The translations under genes were made by a program, and so were the position numbers. Shown one piece after another: positions 50,043-59,581 of a DNA stretch of 64,000 nt. The notes beneath the pieces were generated by a model. The model did no database searches, was not told the DNA's origin, and saw only the letters and a program-made list of their open reading frames with translations. Each line of letters opens with the position of its first letter. Within the stretch, counting starts at the first letter, position 1. Origin of the DNA: Flavobacterium sp. FEMGT703F (GTDB taxonomy: Bacteria > Bacteroidota > Bacteroidia > Flavobacteriales > Flavobacteriaceae); assembly GCA_002786385.1 (NCBI GenBank), contig PGCN01000007.1, positions 310,001 through 374,000 of the forward strand. The letters run 5' to 3'.

Positions 50043-51290
50043 TTACTCCGTTTTAATAAAGCTTTCGCTATCGATTAAATATTGTGCATTTTTTGCAATA
50101 GTATCACTAACAGAAATACCTTTAATGATTTGAATATAACCGTTCAGTTCAAACCCTGTTTTTACCGGTGTTGCTTTAAAACCATTGTGAGATTTAACAA
50201 AAACAATTTTTTTATTACCTGTACTTACCAATGCGTTTTTTTGTATCCAAAGACCGCTAATTGACCGTGTTTTTATAATACCTTGCAATCTCAAACCTAT
50301 CGGCAATTTGAGTGTATTGTTGTTTAAATAAACCCTAATTCTATTGGTTTTGTCGGTAGCATTAAATTGTGTTTCAATAAAATTTATTTTCGCTTCTATT
50401 GATTCTTCAGCATTGAGTTCAGAAGTTATTTTAATGGCTTGATTGACTTCAATAAAACTGCTGCTTTCCTGAGTAATGTTGAATACTCCCCAAACTTTAT
50501 CAGTATTTACTAATTTAAACACAACTTCTCCTTTTTTGACATAGTTTCCTTCTTTTAACTCAAGTTTTTCAGTACTGTTATTCATACTTTGCATTGCAGA
50601 ATTTGATGGAGTAACCATTGTTTCTGACCCTATGACAATTCCATTAGAAGGACTGTAAATGGCTATTTTAGGATTGGCTTTTTTTGAATTAGCTAAAGCA
50701 CTTATTTGATTTTGAGTCATACCGTAAAGCAACAACTTTTGTTTTGATGCCTCAATAATTGAGCTGTTATCAATATCATTTGAAAGTAAATAAATAAAGT
50801 TTTCTTGCTCAGTTAAAAGTTCAGGGCTATATAAATCAAATAATTTTTGTCCTTTATTAATTCGTTGGTATTTAAAATTCACATATATTTTTTCAATTCG
50901 GCCACTTATTTTTGCTGCAATATTTACCGCTGAATTTGGGTCATAAGCGACAGTGCCAGGAAGATTGATTTCACCACTTAAAGTTGAATCTATTGCTGTT
51001 ATAGTTTGAAATTTACCCACTACAAAGTTATCTGTTGGCTTGATGACATTTTCAATATTATAATCTTCAATAGCATGATTGTCAATTACTTTTTTTACTA
51101 AAGTCATTCCGCAAATAGGGCAGTTTCCAGGTTTATCTCTAATAATTTGCGGATGCATTGAACAGGTATAGACAACGTTTTGATGAGAGCTTGCGTCATG
51201 TACTTCAGGTTTTATGACATAGAAATAAATAGCAGAACCGATTATTGCTATTATACCTAGAATCAAACCATATTTTATATACTTATTCAT
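50043..51290 (-). CDS. Second CusB-type RND adaptor
   Basis: A 415-residue membrane-anchored adaptor. One N-terminal helix (LILGIIAIIGSAIYFYV) is followed by a heavy-metal-binding module (YTCSMHPQI...CPICGMTLVKK), then the hairpin/lipoyl/beta-barrel core (GRIEKIYVNFKYQRINKGQKLFDLYSPEL). It differs clearly from its neighbour in anchor and middle region. Tandem adaptors may form the mixed hexamer seen in some RND systems, or serve the two halves of different pumps. It starts 3 bp from the adjacent TolC-like gene. Confidence 0.85.
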   Translation of the reverse strand: MNKYIKYGLILGIIAIIGSAIYFYVIKPEVHDASSHQNVVYTCSMHPQIIRDKPGNCPICGMTLVKKVIDNHAIEDYNIENVIKPTDNFVVGKFQTITAIDSTLSGEINLPGTVAYDPNSAVNIAAKISGRIEKIYVNFKYQRINKGQKLFDLYSPELLTEQENFIYLLSNDIDNSSIIEASKQKLLLYGMTQNQISALANSKKANPKIAIYSPSNGIVIGSETMVTPSNSAMQSMNNSTEKLELKEGNYVKKGEVVFKLVNTDKVWGVFNITQESSSFIEVNQAIKITSELNAEESIEAKINFIETQFNATDKTNRIRVYLNNNTLKLPIGLRLQGIIKTRSISGLWIQKNALVSTGNKKIVFVKSHNGFKATPVKTGFELNGYIQIIKGISVSDTIAKNAQYLIDSESFIKTE

Positions 51291-51292
51291 AG

Positions 51293-52546
51293 TTACTTAA
51301 TTTCGAGTTGTTTTTCGATTTCGACCTGAGTGTTTAGTATGGACTGCAATTTGTCGAGAGCGTCCATTTGGGCCATGTTCAAAGCTTCCCATGCGTCTAA
51401 GACAATGAACAAATCACCAGTGTTATTTTGCCAAGCCAAAACGGCGGTATCATAATTTTTGCGCAATGAAGGGATGATGCTTTTTTCGGAGATATTGTAT
51501 TGTTTATTGAGGTTAGAAAGCTCTGTATTCATGCCCGAAATCATTCCAACTGTTTCATTTAAAATCATTTGTTTTTGCCAATTGAGACTTTCATTTTTAA
51601 TTTGAAAGCTACTGATATTGGCTTTGTTCATTTTTGTTGACCAAGGCATGGGGATAGTCATCATGCCCATTAGTGAGAATTGCTGTGGCTGTTGTCCAAA
51701 AGCAAACATGTGGTCATATTTAACTCCAAATTCGGGTAGAAATTTTGATTTTTCTGCATCAATTTTCAGTTGGTTTACTTCCATGGTTCTTTTGATGGCA
51801 TTTATATCACTTCTGTTTTTGGAAATTGATGAGGTGTCCAATAGTTGTGAATTGTATTCCTTTAGTTCGAATGCTTCTTCAATTTCAAACACCATATTTT
51901 TATCTCTTGACATTAGAGTGTTGAGCATAATTCTTTTTTGTGAAATATCATTCTGAAGCATTATAATCATACTTTCTAACTCATTATATTGAGATTTTGC
52001 TTTATAATAAGTGGGGAGTTTATCCATATTGTACTGGTATCTTATTTCCATGCTTTTTATCATGTATTTTAAGAGTAGTAAGTTATCATTGGCCACTTTG
52101 ACTTTTTTGTTTAGTACAAGCCATTGATAATAATTTGTCTTGGCTATAGCATAAAGCTGATTTAAAGTGTAATTTTTGTTTTCTTTTTCAACAGATGACA
52201 TTGCGTTCATATACTTGTATTCGGCATTTTGTTTTTTTGAATTGGGAATCATTTGTGAGACTCCAATCATATAACTGCCCATGCCAGGACTCATATCATC
52301 TGCTTTCCACATTTTGGTATTGTAGGGCGTCATAAAAAAACCGGTTTCTACTTGAGGTGCCATCCAGCTTTTAGCCCCTTTTGCAGCAGCATCCATACTT
52401 TGGATATCGGCATCATACATTTTTAGCTGCGGATTATCGGTTTTGATTGTGCTCAAGATATTATCCAGTGAAACAATCTGTGCATTAGCAATTGTAAAGC
52501 TTAAAATCAAAAAGCTTATAACGATATAATATTTATTCTTTAACAT
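51293..52546 (-). CDS. cusC: TolC-family outer membrane channel of the Cus system
   Basis: A 417-residue channel subunit with a signal peptide and two long helical repeats (YTLNQLYAIAKTNYYQWLVLN, then NLNKQYNISEKSIIPSLRKNYDTAVLAWQNNTGD in condensed form). The Met-rich segment GFFMTPYNTKMWKADDMSPGMGSYM could contact copper. Its start overlaps the end of the cusA 3' half by 14 bp. Confidence 0.85.
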   Translation of the reverse strand: MLKNKYYIVISFLILSFTIANAQIVSLDNILSTIKTDNPQLKMYDADIQSMDAAAKGAKSWMAPQVETGFFMTPYNTKMWKADDMSPGMGSYMIGVSQMIPNSKKQNAEYKYMNAMSSVEKENKNYTLNQLYAIAKTNYYQWLVLNKKVKVANDNLLLLKYMIKSMEIRYQYNMDKLPTYYKAKSQYNELESMIIMLQNDISQKRIMLNTLMSRDKNMVFEIEEAFELKEYNSQLLDTSSISKNRSDINAIKRTMEVNQLKIDAEKSKFLPEFGVKYDHMFAFGQQPQQFSLMGMMTIPMPWSTKMNKANISSFQIKNESLNWQKQMILNETVGMISGMNTELSNLNKQYNISEKSIIPSLRKNYDTAVLAWQNNTGDLFIVLDAWEALNMAQMDALDKLQSILNTQVEIEKQLEIK

Positions 52547-54473
52547 CTATAAGTTCTATTTTGCCTTTAGTTTTTAATTCGTGAAGTTTCACCATTTCAA
52601 AAACAATAGGAGTTACTAATAATACATAAATTGTAGAAGTAATTGTCCCACCAATAAGAGGAACTGTGATAGGTAACATTACATCGGCACCTGTACCTGT
52701 TGCCCAAAGTATCGGAATAAGACCAAATAAAGAAACAGAAACCGTCATTAGTTTTGGTCTTAACCTTTTGGCTGAGCCATCGACAATATATTGTTTTAAT
52801 ATGTCTTCAGTAATTGTTTGTGAACTATTGCCATGTTTTTCGACCATTTTGTTCATAGATTCATTCAAATAAATGGTCATTAACATTGCTGTCTCTATAG
52901 CCATTCCAAACAATGCAATAAAACCTACAGCCACTGCTACTGACAAATTGATTCCGTAGAAATAGACCATAAAAACACCACCGATTAAAGCAAAAGGCAC
53001 TGTTATCATTGTAATGAGGGATTCTTTCATGGAGTGGTAAGTAAAATATAAAATAAGGAAGATAATTATCACCACAATTGGTAGTATCATGCTTAGCGTT
53101 TTATTGGCTCTCAACTGATTTTCCCACTGGCCACTCCATTCAATGTAATATCCTTTTGGCATTTTAGACATCATTGAATTTAATTTTTTCTGAGCTTCTT
53201 TCACAGTACTACCTAAATCTCGATCACGTACATTAAACAGCACACTTCCCCGAAGCATGGCATTTTCGCTATTTATCATAGGCGGCCCATCGCTTATTTT
53301 TACCTCTGCAATGGTTTCTAAAGGAATTGGGCCATATTGCATCGTTTGGACTTGCAATTTTTTCAGTGCATCAATACTGTTTCTATATTCTTGTGCATAT
53401 CTTGCATTTACAGAGAAGCGTTGTCGTCCTTCAATTGTAGTTGTCAGTTTCATTCCTCCGATAGCTGCTTCAACAACTGCATTAATATCGTCAATTGAAA
53501 GGCCGTATCTGCCCAAAAGCTCCCTCTTTGGCTCAATGTCAATGTACCTTCCACCAGTTATTGGCTCCGCATACAAATCTTTTACACCCGAAGTACCTTC
53601 GAGTGCTTTTTTGATTTTTTGAGATAGTGCATTAATGGTATCTAAACTTTCTCCATAAACTTTAATTCCAACATCTGTTCGAATACCAGTAGATAGCATG
53701 TTTATTCTATTAATGATAGGCTGTGTAAAGCCGTTGGTTACTCCCGGAATTTGGAGTTTATTATTTATTTCGGTTATAATATCATTCTTTGTTTTTCCTT
53801 CTCTCCATTCACTTTGAGGTTTTAATAAAATGATGGTTTCAATCATGCTAATAGGGCTATTATCTGTAGCAGTATTGGCTCTACCGGCTTTTCCCAATAC
53901 ATGGTCTACTTCGGGAATTGATTTTATCAATTTGTCTTGAACCTGCAATATTCTTTTTACTTCCGAGTTTGAAACATCGGGCAAGGTAACCGGCATGAAA
54001 AGTACTGAACCTTCATCCAATGGTGGCATAAACTCGGAACCTAAACGAGTAAACATGACTAAACCGATTAGTAAAGCTACTACATTAATTCCTAAAACCG
54101 TTTTCCTCCATTTCAAACAAAAAACCAAAATAGGAGTGTATACACTTTCCAGTTTTTTATTGATTGGGTTTTTATTCTCAGGACGAAGTTTACCTTTTAA
54201 TAAAAAGCTTATAAGCACCGGTGTGAGTGTAATGGCTAAAAAAGCATCAACGATTAGAATGAATGATTTTGTCCAAGCCAAGGGACTAAATAATTTTCCT
54301 TCCATACCTGTGAGTAAAAAAACCGGTAGAAAAGACGCAATTACGATCAGTGTTGAGTAAAAAACACCCGGTCCTACTAACTTTGATGATTTTTCAATTA
54401 GTTGAAGTTTTTCATCAGAGGATAAAGGGTCGTGTTCCTTTTTAAATAAATTTTTAATTTTTTCTATCATCAT
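52533..54473 (-). pseudogene. cusA: CusA heavy-metal RND pump, C-terminal part (after in-frame TAA)
   Basis: A 646-residue frame holding membrane helices 5-12 and the second periplasmic loop of a CusA pump (GVFYSTLIVIASFLPVFLLTG, RLGSEFMPPLDEG, YYIEWSGQWENQ, DILKQYIVDGSAKRLRPKLMTV). It is in the same frame as the upstream 426-residue part, separated by TAA ATT GGT then ATGATG. The sum, ~1075 residues, is a full CusA. It may be a recent nonsense mutation, or two polypeptides that assemble, since the break is in the cytoplasmic loop between helices 4 and 5 and a start codon follows at once. Confidence 0.75.
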
Positions 54474-54479
54474 ACCAAT

Positions 54480-55760
54480 TTACTTGTTATCAATCATTTC
54501 TTCTTGTTTCTCTGAGATTGTCCTGTAGGCGTTTTCAACCATTACAATTCCATCATCCACAACAACTCCAATAGCGAGTGCAATACCGGTTAATGACATA
54601 ATATTAGATGAAATACCAAATGCTTCAAGCAATATGAAGCCAATTGCTACGGATATAGGAAGTTGAATTAAGATTATAAGGGCGCTTCTCCAATGGAACA
54701 GAAAAATTAAGATAACGAGTGAAACTGCTATCATTTCTTCTATAAGTGTTCCCTTGACAGATTCAATAGCTTTTTCGATTAACTCGCTTCTGTCATAGGA
54801 AGTTTTAAATTTCACTCCTTCGGGCAATCCTTTTTCAACTTCTTTCATCTTTGCTTTAACCGCTTTGATGACTTTATCAGCATTTTCGCCGTAACGCATT
54901 ACCACTATACCGCCTACGACTTCCCCAGTTCCGTTTTGGTCAAAAATTCCAAGGCGTAAATCTCCACCCATTTGTACTGAACCTATGTCTTTTACCTTCA
55001 CAGGGATAGAATTGTAATTTTTAATCGAAATATCCTCGACATCTTTACTGTTCTTTATGTAGCCTAAACCTCTAATGATATAAGACATATTACTCATTTC
55101 AAACTTTCGGCCGCCTACATCATTGTTATTAGCCTTAACAGCATTCATTACTTCCATCATACTGACATTATAATACTGCATTTTTAGTGGATCTAAAACC
55201 AATTGATATTGCTTTTCAAAACCTCCGAATGAAGCAACTTCTGCTACACCGGGAACAGTTTGCAGTGCAAATTTCACATACCAATCCTGTAAGGCACGTT
55301 GTTCCCCAAGATCCATTCCGTTAGCTTCCAAATGATACCAAAAAATATGGCCAACACCTGTACCATCTGGTCCTAAGGTTGGAACAACATTTTGTGGAAG
55401 TAAACGTTGGGCATAATTTAATCGTTCCAACACACGGGTTCTTGCCCAGTAGGTATCTACATTGTCTTCAAAAATGATATAGACAAAGCTCATCCCAAAC
55501 ATGGAGGCTCCCCGTATATTTTTAACTTTTGGTATCCCTTGAAGATTAGAAACCAAAGGATAAGTTACTTGCGCTTCGATTACCTGTGGGCTTCTACCCA
55601 TCCACTCGGTAAATACAATCACTTGATTTTCGGATAAATCAGGAATTGCATCGATAGGGTTTTGTCTTACGCTGTAGATTCCCCACACAAATAATCCTGC
55701 AGAGACCAGTAGCACAATTGCTCTGTTTTTTAGTGAGAATGTTATTAGTTTTTCTACCAT
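54480..55760 (-). pseudogene. cusA: CusA heavy-metal RND pump, N-terminal part (ends at in-frame TAA)
   Basis: A 426-residue frame with helix 1, the first periplasmic loop and helices 2-4 (FVWGIYSVRQNPIDAIPDLSENQVIVFTEW; SVAIGFILLEAFGISSN; VVDDGIVMVENAYRTIS). The Asp residues of the helix-4 proton path are present. It ends SEKQEEMIDNK then TAA and is followed in the same frame by the 3' part. It starts 6 bp after the haem-binding gene stop. Confidence 0.75.
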
Positions 55761-55766
55761 ATTTCC

Positions 55767-56237
55767 TTATTTTTCAGATAAACTGTTTTGTTTTATTGAA
55801 TTAATCCAGGTTATTAATTCCTGTTTTTGGACTTCATTAATTATTGCATCGCGATGTAATAGGGTATATGAAGTTAATGGCATTTCATCCGATTTAATTT
55901 GTTTACCGATGGCTTCTAGTTTACTTTGCTGCTTTCGATTTGAATAACTGCCAAACTCATTAAAGTTTAACTCTTTTTTCCCATCTGTTATATGTTTTTC
56001 TACAAACATTCGAACAGGCTGAAGGTAATCATACCACAAATAGTCAGTGTTATTGCTGTGACAATCGTAACAAGATGTCTTTATAAGTTTTGAAATATTA
56101 CTTGGTGCATTGGTTGTAATAATAAAATCATTTGTATAATCCTGGTCGGGATTTTGATTCAGGGCAGGTTGATAAAATTGTATTGCAACCACTACCAAAA
56201 AAAGTAAAATACCTACTTTCTTTAAACTATTTTTCAT
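55767..56237 (-). CDS. Periplasmic haem-binding domain protein
   Basis: A 156-residue protein with a membrane-anchor/signal helix (KKVGILLFLVVVAIQFYQPA) and one CxxCH haem c site (TSCYDCHSNNTDYLWYDY). This is the haem-binding domain family of Bacteroidota (single-haem c-type). It is likely a periplasmic electron-transfer partner for the oxidase or redox proteins of the cluster. It lies between the DUF3347 gene and cusA with gaps of 1 and 6 bp. Confidence 0.8.
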   Translation of the reverse strand: MKNSLKKVGILLFLVVVAIQFYQPALNQNPDQDYTNDFIITTNAPSNISKLIKTSCYDCHSNNTDYLWYDYLQPVRMFVEKHITDGKKELNFNEFGSYSNRKQQSKLEAIGKQIKSDEMPLTSYTLLHRDAIINEVQKQELITWINSIKQNSLSEK

Positions 56238-56238
56238 T

Positions 56239-56964
56239 TTATAACGTCTTTTTCAAACTGCCACATGTTAGCATCTTAGAGCCGTAGAAAGGATTTTTTA
56301 TTTCTTTGGTTTCGCTTATCCAAATAGCACCTTTACCATCATCTGCCATAGGACAATAGTCCTGGTATAGTTGCATTTTTGAACCAAACATTTTAATTAA
56401 ATCGTTAATGTCTTTGCTTAACAAAATAAAATGTTCTCTTTGGTGGTCTAGTTTACCGGCATTTTCAGCTATATGCTCAGCTTGTTCTTTAGCATCTTCA
56501 GCAATGTCTATGTAAGCTTTTTTCTGATTAGCATTTAGTGTTTTTGTATCAAGTCTGTTAAATGAAGCTAATAGTATTTTCCCTTTTTCGGCAGCACCTT
56601 TAGAATCATCGCTTACCAGTTTGTTTTTTAGGTTTATATAACTAATAATAATATCATTAACATAATCTGATGTAGCCACCGGAGAATCAGTGTCAAGGAC
56701 TCCGACTTTTTCCGATGGATTATTCTGACTTGGTTCTTGGGTATTTTTATCAGGTTTAGATTGAGCGACAGGTTCTGTTAATTCCATACCACACTTGGAG
56801 CATTTTTCTCCTTTTTTTCCTGTTACTTCCGGATGCATTGGACAGGCGAATAATTCATTAGAACTTTCTTTGTTCTCTGTTGAGTTGGTTTCTGTTTCTT
56901 TAGCCTTGTTGTTACATGATACTATTGTTATCGCTAAAAAAGCTGTTAAAAAAAGTGTTTTCAT
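56239..56964 (-). CDS. DUF3347 lipoprotein with heavy-metal-binding module
   Basis: A 241-residue protein. It has a lipoprotein signal (LAITIVSCNNKAK), a heavy-metal-binding motif (FACPMHPEV...CSKCGMEL), a low-complexity linker and a helical DUF3347 domain (YINLKNKLVSDDSKGA; HQREHFILLSKDINDLI; DYCPMADDGKGAIWIS; NPFYGSKMLTCG). The Cys/Met pairs in the DUF3347 part probably bind copper. It is a paralogue of the domain in the gene ending at 60654. Confidence 0.8.
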   Translation of the reverse strand: MKTLFLTAFLAITIVSCNNKAKETETNSTENKESSNELFACPMHPEVTGKKGEKCSKCGMELTEPVAQSKPDKNTQEPSQNNPSEKVGVLDTDSPVATSDYVNDIIISYINLKNKLVSDDSKGAAEKGKILLASFNRLDTKTLNANQKKAYIDIAEDAKEQAEHIAENAGKLDHQREHFILLSKDINDLIKMFGSKMQLYQDYCPMADDGKGAIWISETKEIKNPFYGSKMLTCGSLKKTL

Positions 56965-56976
56965 AATATATTATTT

Positions 56977-57633
56977 TTAGTAATTAATTTTTTCTGCTTT
57001 ATAGTAAGAATAAGTGCCTATTGATGTATTGATATAGTCTACTTCCTGAACGTTTTTGAATCCTGCATCAGTAATGTATTTTATCATTAATCCATTTACA
57101 TTATCAGTAGTAGTTTTGAAACCGTCTAATAATTGAACTAAGTAAAAAGAAAATCTCATCCATTTTGTTTTTGCTTTACCCCAATCTCCAATGATTAATT
57201 CTCCATTAGGTTTTAATATCCTATAGATTTCCAGCAGGCACTTTAGTTTTGTAATCATGTCTAACTGATGAAAAACAAGTGAACTATAAACCTTGTCAAA
57301 TGAATTGCCTTCAAATGGTAACTTATTTCCATCATACAAAAAAAGTGTGGCATCAATACCAGCCTTATTTAATTTGTATTGAGCAATGGTCTTAATCTTG
57401 GGATCGATGTCAACGCCTTGTATGTTACAATTAGGAAAGCGCTGTTTTAGAATGATGATATTTTGCGCGGTTCCAAAACCAAACTCTAATATTTTCTCAT
57501 TCTCTTGAGGATTGACATAATCTATTAGCTTGTTTCTGAATTTTTTTTCGGGCATAGTTAATTTGATTGCTAAATCGTAGTAATCGCTTAAAAAATCATA
57601 ACCTAATGCCGGAATAAATTTTGTTGTACTCAT
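56977..57633 (-). CDS. Class I SAM-dependent methyltransferase in metal cluster
   Basis: A 218-residue UbiE/arsenite-methyltransferase-like fold with motif I KILEFGFGTAQNIIIL, VDIDPKIK after strand 2, and SLVFHQLD followed by LKPNGELIIGDWG. It has no Cys triad like the arsenite methyltransferase ArsM, so arsenic methylation is not supported. Its role in a copper cluster is unclear. It lies 7 bp after the outer-membrane-like gene and 12 bp before the DUF3347 lipoprotein. Confidence 0.75.
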   Translation of the reverse strand: MSTTKFIPALGYDFLSDYYDLAIKLTMPEKKFRNKLIDYVNPQENEKILEFGFGTAQNIIILKQRFPNCNIQGVDIDPKIKTIAQYKLNKAGIDATLFLYDGNKLPFEGNSFDKVYSSLVFHQLDMITKLKCLLEIYRILKPNGELIIGDWGKAKTKWMRFSFYLVQLLDGFKTTTDNVNGLMIKYITDAGFKNVQEVDYINTSIGTYSYYKAEKINY

Positions 57634-57640
57634 CTTGGTT

Positions 57641-58450
57641 TTACTTTGTTAAATCGAAAAAAGTATAGTACAGATTGAAATAAAATCCATTTGGTGCTGA
57701 ACGTAACATTGAACTTATTAGTTCTTGACGATACGCCAAATCCAATCGCGCCTGACTATTGAAAATAAATTGTATTGCCGGCACAACGTCTAAATATGAC
57801 TTACCGTTTTCATTGATAGTTTGCCCTACAAATTCTACCATTAAATTGATATTTGTTTGTTTAAAACTGGTATATTTTTTTGGATACATCAGTTTACCAA
57901 ATGATAAAGTGTAGTTTGTCGCATTGTCGCCCATATTATCAGGGAAAGGATAATCAGGTTTGTTGTCAAAGGCTTTTTCAAAGCTTATGGACGAACTTAT
58001 TGCCAGTTTTTTAATCAACTTTGTGGCTACAAATCCTCCTTCGAAACCTGTGTTGTGTCCTAAGATTTCTATTTGCTCTTGGTGAATGTCAGCATTATTG
58101 AAACTATATCTACCAAATACTGCCATCCTAAAATGACTGTTGAGGTCATCGGAGGAATAGAAACGATACTTTGTATAAAAACTACCTCCTTCAGTAACCA
58201 GTTGGTTGCTTCTGTTACTTATAAAAGCAGAAGCCCTGAACATAATATTTTTGTTAAGGCCATAAGTTACTTCGGGCATAAAATGGTAATTGTATCCAGA
58301 TTTCATTTCTTCTTTGAAAAGAGACTGCATTACATTGACTGCCAACGAATTTGCCGGAACATTACTAGCCGGATCAGTAACTACAAACAACTCCTGACTC
58401 AAAACATTTTGGCAACTTATTGCAATAAAAATTAAAATAATCTTTCTCAT
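57641..58450 (-). CDS. Probable outer membrane beta-barrel protein
   Basis: A 269-residue exported protein with a signal peptide (ILIFIAISCQNVLSQ) and regular amphipathic strands through to a terminal FYFNLYYTFFDLTK that ends aromatic-rich, as outer membrane barrels do. The family is not known to me. Its start codon overlaps the upstream HMA-protein stop by 1 bp, so it is part of the same unit. Confidence 0.65.
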   Translation of the reverse strand: MRKIILIFIAISCQNVLSQELFVVTDPASNVPANSLAVNVMQSLFKEEMKSGYNYHFMPEVTYGLNKNIMFRASAFISNRSNQLVTEGGSFYTKYRFYSSDDLNSHFRMAVFGRYSFNNADIHQEQIEILGHNTGFEGGFVATKLIKKLAISSSISFEKAFDNKPDYPFPDNMGDNATNYTLSFGKLMYPKKYTSFKQTNINLMVEFVGQTINENGKSYLDVVPAIQFIFNSQARLDLAYRQELISSMLRSAPNGFYFNLYYTFFDLTK

Positions 58451-58947
58451 TAATTTAGAATTTTAATGTGAAAATCATCTTCATTGTTTGAAGCATAGGT
58501 TACGACATTCTTATATGATTTGGATAATTTTTTGAATTCTTTTTCAGTTACATAGCCTTTATCAACTACTTGAAATTGTATTTCACTCAAGTTATTTGGT
58601 TTGTCATTAACCAAAATATAAGGGGTTTGAGTTATAGTTTCCGGTTTTGCTGTTATCACTAATGTGCCGATAAAAAAACCTGCTTTTTCAACTTTTTCCT
58701 TAAATACTTTTGGGCTTAATGTATTGCCTTCAGTCAGCGTTACCGTAAACGTATTGGTGTTTAAATCGGTTTCTACATTAACTACTTCGGGCAATGTTTT
58801 TAGCTGTTTGTTTATGGCATTCGAACACATAGAACAAGTTAAACCCGTAGCCCTGATTTCGGCTTTTACTATTTGGGCGTTACTCTTTATTGAGAACATC
58901 AAAACGATTGATGCTACAATTACACGCACTTTATTTATTTTATTCAT
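58450..58947 (-). CDS. Periplasmic HMA-domain protein
   Basis: A 165-residue protein with a signal peptide (VIVASIVLMFSIKSNA) followed by an HMA fold whose metal site reads RATGLTCSMCSNAINKQL. A second smaller C-terminal domain follows (VVDKGYVTEKEFKKLSK). It is probably a periplasmic copper chaperone or binding protein. Its start is overlapped by a 30-residue frame ending 8 bp inside it. Confidence 0.78.
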   Translation of the reverse strand: MNKINKVRVIVASIVLMFSIKSNAQIVKAEIRATGLTCSMCSNAINKQLKTLPEVVNVETDLNTNTFTVTLTEGNTLSPKVFKEKVEKAGFFIGTLVITAKPETITQTPYILVNDKPNNLSEIQFQVVDKGYVTEKEFKKLSKSYKNVVTYASNNEDDFHIKILN

Positions 58948-59032
58948 CTGTATTTAATATTTGTTTTTTAATTGAAGATAGAACGTCTACTAAATCTTCT
59001 TTATATCTAAATAATGTTAATAGGCGTTTCAT
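58940..59032 (-). CDS. Candidate 30-residue coupled peptide
   Basis: ATG at 59032, one base after the TlpA-like stop. The frame MKRLLTLFRYKEDLVDVLSS ends ILNTDE, with its stop 8 bp inside the HMA gene start. Amphipathic helix with no membrane segment. The overlap suggests translational coupling (a leader peptide) rather than an independent protein; a chance frame is possible. Confidence 0.4.
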   Translation of the reverse strand: MKRLLTLFRYKEDLVDVLSSIKKQILNTDE

Positions 59033-59033
59033 T

Positions 59034-59516
59034 TTAATCTTTTATTAATTTTATTATTTCTTCTTCTGTTGGATTCTTCGCTATTAGAACACCTTCGCGG
59101 TTAAAAAGGTATTTGGACGGTAATTCATCTACTCCGAAAACTAAGGCGGCATTAGCATCAAATCCTTTAGGGTCTATCAATTGAGTGAATTTGATTTTAT
59201 CTTTTTCAATTGCTTTGAGCCATTTGTTTGCATCAATGTCGATTGATATTCCAATTATTTCCATTTTATCCGGACTAACCTCATTGTGTAGTTTGACTAA
59301 TTTTTTATTACCTAACCGGCAAGGCGCACACCAAGATGCCCAAAAATCGACAAGCACGTATTTTCCTTTAAAAGATGAGGTGTTTACATCGCTGTTGCTA
59401 TTACTTTTTAGTGTAATTGATGGTATTGTATCACCTACTTTAATCTGTGCATTCATCGAAAGCGCGACCAATATTAATAGTGCTGTAAAGTATTTTACTT
59501 GATTTTTGAATAACAT
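59034..59516 (-). CDS. TlpA-like periplasmic thioredoxin
   Basis: A 160-residue protein with a signal peptide and the thioredoxin active site WASWCAPCRLGNKKL, then IGISIDIDANKWLK and the cis-Pro loop GVDELPSKYLF. It would keep metal-binding Cys residues of periplasmic partners reduced, or assist cytochrome c assembly for the haem-binding protein. Direction is inferred from context. Confidence 0.85.
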   Translation of the reverse strand: MLFKNQVKYFTALLILVALSMNAQIKVGDTIPSITLKSNSNSDVNTSSFKGKYVLVDFWASWCAPCRLGNKKLVKLHNEVSPDKMEIIGISIDIDANKWLKAIEKDKIKFTQLIDPKGFDANAALVFGVDELPSKYLFNREGVLIAKNPTEEEIIKLIKD

Positions 59517-59540
59517 ATTAGTACCATTGTTTTTTATAAA

Positions 59541-59570
59541 ACTAAGTCCTATGCCAACATAAGACTTAGT
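59541..59570 (-). terminator. Hairpin between propeller lipoprotein and TlpA-like gene
   Basis: ACTAAGTC / GACTTAGT with a 14-nt loop, then TTTTATAAAA on the minus strand. A moderate terminator or attenuator inside the cluster. Confidence 0.5.
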
Positions 59571-59581
59571 CTATTAAAGTG

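Noticed and set aside
56977..57633. Arsenite methyltransferase (ArsM)
   Set aside because: The conserved Cys residues needed for arsenic binding are not visible.
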